Assembly (NCBI GenBank): GCA_030674185.1
Contig: JAPXFY010000026.1
Location: forward strand, 34,851,167-34,915,166
Direction: 5' to 3'
DNA length: 64,000 nucleotides
Source: Monoplex corrugatus
Lineage: Eukaryota > Mollusca > Gastropoda > Littorinimorpha > Ranellidae
Part shown: positions 1 through 64,000 of the stretch, piece after piece
Position numbering within the stretch: position 1 is the stretch's first letter
Layout of the letters: each line of letters starts with the position of its first letter
Notes under the pieces: generated by a model
The model's input: the letters and a program-made list of their open reading frames with translations, nothing else
What the model was told of the DNA's origin: nothing
Databases searched by the model: none
Made by a program: the position numbers and the translations under genes

Positions 1-245
1 AGTAAGGAAATGGGAGGCTTATGAAGCTGACACGCAGGATGAGAGAGTGAAAGGGTTAGGAAGCTGTTGGATAGGGTAAGGGACTGAATGAAAGGGTTGG
101 GAAGCTAGATGGGTGAGGGAGCGAAATGTTTAGAAAGCTGGTGCATAGAGTGAGGAGTGAAAGGGTTATGAAGTTGACGGTTAAGATGAGGAAGTGAAAA
201 GGTGAAGAAGCTGGTGGATACGGTCAGGGAGTGAAAGGGTTAAAA
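1..245 (-). repeat. Tandem single arms of the TTAA foldback family
   Basis: About five units, each ending GTGAAAGGGTTA or a close variant, with AAGCTGGTGGATA..GT.AGGGAGTG before it. The units match the 3' arm of the palindromic elements at 26.9, 30.6, 38.0, 52.0 and 58.9 kb, but all point the same way, so this is an arm array rather than a palindrome. It may continue upstream of the window. Confidence 0.55.
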
Positions 246-299
246 AAAAAAAAAGCCCGGTTGCTGTTTGTATTTCTTTTTGCTTTCGTGCCTCTTTCC

Positions 300-317
300 A
301 CCAGCACCACCTCTCCT

Positions 318-375
<58 letters not shown>

Positions 376-569
376 CCTCTCTCTCTCTCTCCCTCCCTCG
401 CTCTCTCTTTCTCTCTCTCTCTCCTCTCTCTGTTCCCCCCTCTCTCTCTCTCTTCCTGTCTCTTTCTCTCTTCTCAATCACCCCTTCTCTGTGCCGTTCT
501 TTTTTTCTCTGCTCTCTCTCTGTCCACCGCTCTGTCTTCCTTCCCCTCTCTCTCTCACTCTTTCTCTCG

Positions 570-607
<38 letters not shown>

Positions 608-610
608 CGC

Positions 611-643
<33 letters not shown>

Positions 644-1670
644 GTTTCCCTCCTCTCTCTCTCTTCCTGTCTCTCTCTCTCTCTTTCTCTCCATCCCCCT
701 TCTCTGTCTCTCTTTTTCTCTGTCTCTCTCTCTCTCTTCTCGCTCTCTCTGTCTTCCTGTCCCCCTCTCTCTCACTCTCTCTCTTCTCGCTCTCTCTCTC
801 TTTCTCTCGCTCTCTCTCTCTTTCTCTCGCTCTCTCTTCTCGTCTCTCTCCTCTCTCTGTCTCTTTTTTCCCTCTCCTCTCTCTCTCCTTCTCTACTCTC
901 TCTCTTTCTCTCCATCCCCCTTCTCTGTTTCTCTGTCTCTCTCTCTCTCTCTCGCTCTCTGTCTTCCTGTCCCCCTCTCTCTCACTCTCTCTCTCTTTCT
1001 CTCCTCTCTCTCTCTTTCTCTCGCTCTCTCTCTCTTTCTCTCTCTCTCTCGGTGTGTGTGTGTGTGTGTCGTGTTGTGTTTGTGTTGTTTTTGTTTTCGT
1101 TTCTTCCACACTTATGCTCTGGGTTTATTCTATTGGTCTGACCTCTCTCACAAACTAGCCTCGCTCACGTTTGCGTTCCTCCCTCTCTCTTCCTCTCTCT
1201 CTCTTTCTCTCCTCTCTCTCTCTCTTCCTCTCTCTCTCTTTCTCTTCTCTCTCTCTTCTTCTTCTCTCTCTCTTCTCTGGTTTATACTCTCCGAACTTCT
1301 CTCTCTTCATCTTTGGGTGTAAAGTGTGTACCCTCCTTAGTTTTCATGTTCTTTCTTTCTTTCTCTTTCTGATTTCTCCTCCTCCTCCTCTCCTCCTCCT
1401 CTCCTCCTCCTCTCTCTCTCTCTTCTTCTCTCTCTCTTCTCTCTTCTTCTCTCTCTTTTTTCTTCCTTTTCTTCTTTCTTTCTTTCTCTTCTTCTTTCTT
1501 CTTCCTTCTTCTTCTTCTTCTTCTTCTCTCTTCTTCTTCTTCTTCTTCTTCTTCTTTCTTCTTCTTCTTCTTCTTCTTCTTCTTCTTCTTCTTCTTCTTC
1601 TTCTTCTTCTTCTTCTTCTTCTTCTTCTTTTCTTCTTCTTCTTCTTCTTGTTTAACCTTAAAAAGGAGAA
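300..1670 (+). repeat. CT- and CTT-rich tract
   Basis: About 1.3 kb of pyrimidines: (CT)n with interruptions to about 1270, then CCT and (CTT)n to 1650, with a short GT run at 1052-1070. All long frames here are low-complexity by-products. 1670-2000 shows nothing recognisable. Confidence 0.95.
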
Positions 1671-1999
1671 GACTGTTCTATATCCACCGGGGGTATATGT
1701 GTGTGTCTGTGCAGTATCTGGGTATGTCTCTTTGTCTGTGATAGAAATATAAGCACGATTTTATCAGTTCTCTACAGATGGATCTTTTTTCAGTTTTGAT
1801 CAAAGAGTGGACCGTTGAGGGATCACGTGTGCATAAGTTTGGAAGAGACTCCAAAGTTCAACATAAAAGGGACGAAAAAAGTGCCTAAAATCGGCACTGT
1901 TTTGGGAAATCTCGACAGTATCTAATCTCCGTCTTTCATTGAAGAAAAAAATGCAAGAATAAATCTGTACTTAGAACTTTTCTAGAAAGATAAATAATG

Positions 2000-2580
2000 G
2001 AAGCTCTCTTTCTCTTTCTCTCTCTATCTGTCTCTCTCTCTCTCTGTCTCTCTCCCTCCCTCCCCTTTCTCTCTCTCTTCCTGTCTCTCTCTTTCTCTGT
2101 TTCTGTCTCTCTCTCCCTCTCTCTCACTCACTCGCTCACTTTCTTTCTCCGTTTCTCTTTTCTCTATCTCTCTCTGTTCTAGTCTAGACTGTTATGTTCT
2201 CGTTCTCTCTCTCTCTTTCTTTCTCTCTGTCTCTGTCTCTATCTCTTTCTCTCTGTCTGTCTCTCTCTTCCCTCCCTTCCACACTCCCTACCCCCTCTCT
2301 CCCTTCTCTTTTGTGTGTATACAAAGTTGTCCAGTCCACTTTAGTTAAAAGCTTTCCAGCATTCTTTAAATGCAGACGAAGTCGCATTGACCTTTTTCTG
2401 AAGGAATGCGACAAATCACATGACATTATCAGCTTCCGTTGTCTTCCAGTTTTGTTATTCTAAAACTTTTATGTTTTATAGACCTGCGTGTGGGTATGTT
2501 ATGTGCGTATTTATGTTAGAATATGCATGTCTTTGTGAATGTATGTGAGTGTGTGTGTGTGTGTGTGGTGTGTGTGTGTG

Positions 2581-2618
<38 letters not shown>

Positions 2619-2822
2619 AGAGCATGCATGTCTTTGTGAGTGTATGTGTGTGTTAGAGCATGCATGTCTTTGTGGGTGAGTGAGTGAGAGAGAGAGTGTG
2701 TGTGTGTGTGTGTGTGTGTGCGTCTGTGTGGTGTGTGTGTGTGTTAGAGGATACATTTCTTTGTGCGTGTATGTGTGTTTGTTTATATTTGTGTGTGCGT
2801 ATACTTGCGAAGGTGCTTGTGC

Positions 2823-2883
<61 letters not shown>

Positions 2884-3010
2884 AAAGAGTAAGAGAGGGT
2901 GGGGACGAGAGAGAGAAAAAAGGAGTGTGTGTATGTGTGTGTGTGTGTGTGTGTGTTGTAAAATGTGTCACTGTGTTTGCGCGCGTGTATGTGTGCGTGT
3001 GTGTGGCGCC
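2000..3010 (+). repeat. CT tract followed by GT tract
   Basis: 2008-2290 is CT-rich. 2300-2500 is unique-looking. 2545-3005 is (GT)n with repeated inserts of the word AGAGCATGCATGTCTTTGTG. From 3010 to 3285 nothing is recognised. Confidence 0.9.
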
Positions 3011-3284
3011 TTTGCCAAGTCAAATTTTCCTCCACGTTCCCTGCTTTCTCGTTGTCTCACATTCGTATACTTGAAACGTTAGAAAATTGTATCATATTTT
3101 CGTGAACTGTTTGCACACCTGTTCAACTTACTGTGTAAATTGTAGATGCGGACTGTTTTTCCCCCGATGTATACGAAAGTTTTCAGTTGAAAATGTACAT
3201 CCATACCTTTGATCTGATACAGATTCACAAGGTTTGTTTTTCCTCATCATTTCTGTTTAACCAGGTATTAGTCTGTTTGACAGC

Positions 3285-4806
3285 CGAAAGGTGACTCTAG
3301 AATAGATAGCCAAAAGGTGACTCTAGAATAGCCAAAAGATGGACTTTAGAATAGTCAGCCGAAAGTTGACTCTAGAATAGCCAAAAGATTACTTTAGAAT
3401 AGTCAGCCGAAAGGTGACTCTAGAATAGCCAAAAGATTACTTTAGAAGTCAGTCAAAAGGTGACTCTAGAATAGACAGCCAAAAGATGACTCTAGAATAG
3501 TCAGCCAAAAGATGACTCTAGAATAGATAGCCAAAAGATGACTCTAGAATAGATAGCCAAAAGGTGACTCTAGAATAGACAGCCAAAAGATGACTCTAGA
3601 ATAGATAGCCAAAAGATGACTCTAGAATAGATAGCCAAAAGATGACTCTAGAATAGTCAGCCAAAAGATGACTCTAGAATAGATAGTCAAAAGGTGACTC
3701 TAGAATAGAAGCCAAAAGATGACTCTAGAATAGTCAGCCAAAAGATGACTCTAGAATAGATAGCCAAAAGATGACTCTAGAATAGATAGCCAAAAGATGA
3801 CTCTAGAATAGTCAGCCAAAAGATGACTCTAGAATAGTCAGCCAAAAGATGACTCTAGAATAGATAGCCAAAAGATGACTCTAGAATAGTCAGCCAAAAG
3901 GTGACTCTAAAATAGTCAGCCTAAAGGTGACCCTAGAATAGTCAGCTGAAAGGTGACTCTAGAATAGTCAGCCTAAATGTGAATCTAGAATAGTCAACTT
4001 AAAAGTGACTCAGAATAGTCAGCTGAAAGGTGACTCTAGAATAGTCAGCCTAAAGGTGACTCTAGAAGTGTCAGCCTAAAGGTGACCCTAGAATAGTCAG
4101 CTGAAAGGTGACTCTAGAATAGTCAGCTGAAAGGTGACTCTAGAATAGTCGCTGAAAGGTGACTAAAATAGTCGGCCGAATATATGAATCTTGAATGGTC
4201 AGCCTAAAGATGACTCTGAATGTCAGCTAAAGGTGACCCTAGAATAGTCAGCTGAAAGGTGACTCTAGAATAGTCAGCTGAAAGGTGACTCTAGAATAGT
4301 CGCGAAAGGTGACTCTAAATAGTCGCGAAATATGAATCTTGATGGTCAGCCTAAAGATACTCTGAATAGTCAGCCTGAAAGGTGACTCTAGAATAGTCAA
4401 GCTGAAAGGTGACTCTAGAATAGTCAGTCTAAAGGTGACTCAAGAATGGTCAGCCGAAAGGTGACTCTAGAATAGTCAGCCTGAATGTGACTCTTGAATA
4501 TCAACCTGAAGGTGACTCTAGAATAGTCAACCTAAATGTGACTCTTGAATAGACAGCCAAAGATGACTCTAGAAAAGACAACCTAAAGGTGACTCTAGAA
4601 TAGACAACCTAACGGTGACTTAGAATAGTCAACCTAAAAGTGACTAGAATAGTCAACCTAAAGTGACTAGAATAGTCAACCTAAAAGTGACTCTAGAATA
4701 GTCAAACGTGCATATATAAAGTGACTAGAATAGACAACCTAAGGTGACTAGAATAGACAACCTAAAGGTGACTAGAATAGACAACCTAAAAGTGACTCTA
4801 GAGTAA
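3285..4806 (+). repeat. 26-bp minisatellite with TCTAGA core
   Basis: The common unit is AGCCAAAAGATGACTCTAG plus AATAGAT. The centre (about 3480-3900) is most uniform; the right part drifts to AAAGGTGACTCTAGAATAGTC and to units with ACCTAAAAG. It lies upstream of the first visible exon, presumably in an intron. Confidence 0.9.
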
Positions 4807-4917
4807 TGAGTCAAGACGTGGTCATATGTAGGAAGCCAAAACGTGATCCTTGGGTCGTAATGGCAGAACGTGAGCCTGTTCCGTCTCACTCCTAGACACC
4901 TTACTGCTGTGGGAACT

Positions 4918-5025
4918 CCTCCCCCCCCCCCCTCTGTCTCTCTCTCTTGTCTCTCTTCTCTCACACACACACACACACACTCTCTCTCCTCTCTCTCTCT
5001 CTTCTCTCTCTCTCTCTCAAATGAA
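4918..5025 (+). repeat. Poly(C), CT and CA microsatellite
   Basis: A C run, CT repeats, (CA)n at 4962-4980 and more CT. It separates the 26-bp array from the first visible exon. Confidence 0.9.
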
Positions 5026-5236
5026 GAATGACAGAAGCTCCACCGTTTTGTAAATAACTGTTTGCATCGTTTGAATGTTCAGTTTTGATGCTTATGTTTT
5101 AAATAATGTTTTAGTTTCCAAACAGTATTGTTTTGGCATATTGTTTTGAAACTGTATAATTTGACCTTTCTGGGTTTTCTTTATAGGTTATTTGTATAAC
5201 TTGACCATGTGTTTGTGTTTCTCTGTGGTGTTTCAG

Positions 5237-61810
<56,574 letters not shown>

Positions 61811-63404
61811 GCGTCTGTCAGGACTCTTGAGACTCTGGCAATTATGTATATGGTCCCCCGAGCATGGAAAGTTATCTCTGCGCATATATTATTGTCCATG
61901 GACCTGTTAGTCATGGATGGGTTACTGGTTATCTCTGTGGTCGGCCTGCTAGGCTTGTGAGGTCGGGTGGTTCTCACGAAGAAAAACTTGGGGTGGGGGG
62001 GGTTGTTTGTGGGGTGGGAGGTGGGGAATGAAGCCCATGACTGTTGTTATTATTACAACTGTTCGTAGTTTTTAGTTCTAACATATATAGTGTTTTCCAG
62101 AATGAGATATGGAAAAAAAAAACGTTTGACAGGATTTACAGTTTTTGCCATCGGACATTATTCAGTAGTTCCACTTTTCTGCGTGTTTCATCATGAATCA
62201 AGCAGGATACGTGAATGATTTTTTTTTTTTTTTTTGCTGTTTCGAGAGAATGGAACAAACTCTGTTCCATTGCATGAGTACTGGCTTTTCTTGTACTACA
62301 TCTTGAGAATTTTTTCATGTATTCAGGGGAAAAAAAGAGGAACTTTTGGGGTTAGGAAGTGGGGAGGAACTAGCTGTACGATTGTTCACTAGCACTGGTA
62401 AATGATAACCAAATGAAAACAGTTCCTCAAAAAGTAGCTAGAAACATGTAGTGTTTGACTTGAACCATTGGAAAATCAATGAGGAAAAATAACGATCAAA
62501 GGGGAAGGTCTTCAGCGGTTTTTACCCGCTGACAGTAGGAATTGCTAGTAGTACCTGTGAGTGTCCACATCACATTGCCAAGTTAATATCATAGAGTCTT
62601 CTTTCTTTGTGGCCACACAGTCCCAATACAGGACTGACGTGCAACTGCCATTTTCAGGTTTCTTCTAATAGTTCTATTGTCTTTTATAGACCTGGCGATC
62701 AAAATAGTTTGCTCATTAACTATGCAAAAAACGTGTTAAATAAGGCATGTGTCCAGATAGAAAACATCTTCACCTTTACACATGTGGGTACTACTTTGAA
62801 AGTCTTTAACTGGTGTAAAGAATTCACACGTTTATATACTGTATACCATCAGGCAGGATCGTGAATAGCATGTGCACTTTTCATTCCTTTGTTAACAAAA
62901 CAAAACAAAACAAAATACAAATAACAGACCTATGGCATTTTAGCTATATCAGACGTATGCAATGTATCGCACAATGGATTTGTTTGCAGAAATATATTAG
63001 CATGTCAGTCGTCCTACAGACGCTTTTTGCGTATTGTCTGTATCAATCCACCATTGCTTGATGAAAATGTTTGAAAAGAGATGATGAAAGATTTTGGCAG
63101 TTAATATGAAAAAAAAAAACTGATTAGATGTTGGTTGTATCCGGTTGCAACACTACTGGGCCAGGCAACTCATTCGTATCATCAATAAAACATTCACGGA
63201 TGGTGTCAGAAGAAGGGAGATTATTTTTAACTGGGCATTTTCATTAGGTTTGGAAGAAATAATTGATTTGAAGAAGCACTGCACCATCTCCAGACACTGG
63301 CCAAATTGATAAGATGAACAGGGCGCCTCAAGCATGCTGAGAATATTTAACAATATGTTTATGTAGCAGACAGGTTACTCGCTTGTCGTCTTTTCCCCCT
63401 CAGA
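61811..63404. other. 3' UTR or next intron; nothing else recognised
   Basis: If TGA at 61808 is the stop, this is 3' UTR, and AATAAA at 63184-63189 could be a poly(A) signal. If the donor at 61807 is used, it is intron. Sequence is AT-rich with short A and T runs. 63566-64000 is likewise unassigned. Confidence 0.4.
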
Positions 63405-63565
63405 TTTAATTGTATTTTAGACTTAAAAGGTTAACGGTGAGCGTGGTTTTTAACTGATGTTTTTTTTATCCTAACCTTTGTTGTCTTTTTTGACGTGGTT
63501 TCAGTCCTGATATGGCTCTAGTAGTCGGCTGGGTTATAAGCAATATGAACTTGAACTTTTCACTC
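63405..63565 (+). repeat. Repeat family U, copy 2
   Basis: GGTTAACGGTGAGCGTGG, TTTTTAACTGATG, CAGTCCTGATATGGCTCTAG and TCGGCTGGGTTATAAGCAA match the 52.7-kb copy. Confidence 0.6.
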
Positions 63566-64000
63566 AGAGGAAAGAATAGGCAGGACATAGGTAAATGTTT
63601 TCTTCGAGTTTTTTTTTAAAGAAATATGAGTCTGTGGCAGTAGTGAAGTTTGTTCAACTGAAAGGGCAGTTTTTGTTTTATCTGTTTAACTTTCCGCACA
63701 AGTACTAAAGTTATGACGATGTTTCAATATCTTGACAGAACGCTGGTTGTAGATATCGTTCATTATACTCGTTGTATCATGAAATGAATACCTATGGCAA
63801 TATATCATGCACCCTTACGCAGAGAATGACTTGGTTCTGGAATAGTCCAGTGGCTCGATTGATGTCAGGCTAATAGCTGGACAAGGCGTCAGTGTGTAGT
63901 GATTATGGTGTTTGAAATATAACACTGGTCACAGGTCAGATTGAACATTCATGGGGTGTACAGTTTTTGTGTGTGCGTTAGAAGTAGTGAGCTGTCTGCA

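Noticed and set aside
181..1752. Long reading frames on both strands rich in Ser/Leu or Arg/Glu
   Set aside because: They are translations of CT/GA microsatellite and have no domain or codon signal.
3285..4806. CRISPR-like array
   Set aside because: Direct tandem units without unique spacers in a eukaryotic intron; a minisatellite.

Overview
The window is eukaryotic genomic DNA from an invertebrate, most likely a gastropod mollusc. The reasons are long introns with GT...AG borders, dense microsatellites, and several tRNA-derived SINE families and non-LTR retrotransposon relics of the kind common in molluscan genomes. The phylum call is inference; species cannot be decided here.

One real gene is supported. 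It lies on the + strand, enters the window already under way, and runs from about 5.2 kb to about 61.8 kb. Twelve small exons (5237-61810) encode a secreted-type protein: a WAP-like cysteine module followed by ten CCP (sushi) domains and a short C-terminal tail. All junctions are phase 1 except the intron splitting CCP7, which is phase 2. WAP followed by many CCPs is the layout of nematode LEV-9, an extracellular scaffold that clusters acetylcholine receptors. Orthology is suggested by architecture only. The signal-peptide exon is not seen and is probably upstream. Two coding breaks are visible: an in-frame TAG in the WAP exon and a 1-base frameshift in the CCP1 exon. The second looks like a shortened G run and may be an assembly error.

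Most of the rest is repeats inside the introns. 0-5.2 kb: foldback arms, long CT and GT tracts, a 26-bp minisatellite. 5.4-9.9 kb: SINEs, LINE relics, degenerate ~50-bp repeats. 10.1-12.7 kb: ~90-bp repeats, SINEs, AC/CT tracts. 12.9-20.7 kb: a decayed minus-strand LINE, then a 3.8-kb satellite with 29-32-bp monomers. 20.9-31.2 kb: dispersed repeats, a TA-flanked MITE, ATAC arrays, a nested GC-rich MITE, foldback elements. 31.4-42.2 kb: a purine-rich array, decayed duplicates of the CCP4 exon, a 20-bp satellite apparently grown from that exon, AC/AT tracts, and a LINE with an open reverse-transcriptase frame nested in an older repeat. 42.4-49 kb: a 4.5-kb array running up to the CCP6 splice acceptor. 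49-64 kb: SINEs, LINE C-terminal fragments and minisatellites of 27, 32 and 37 bp, one per intron.

The most notable signals are the WAP+10xCCP gene, a satellite that appears to derive from one of its exons, splice-site-like satellite monomers in the third intron, and a family of palindromic elements bounded by TTAA and CCCTTT, which suggests piggyBac-type MITEs.
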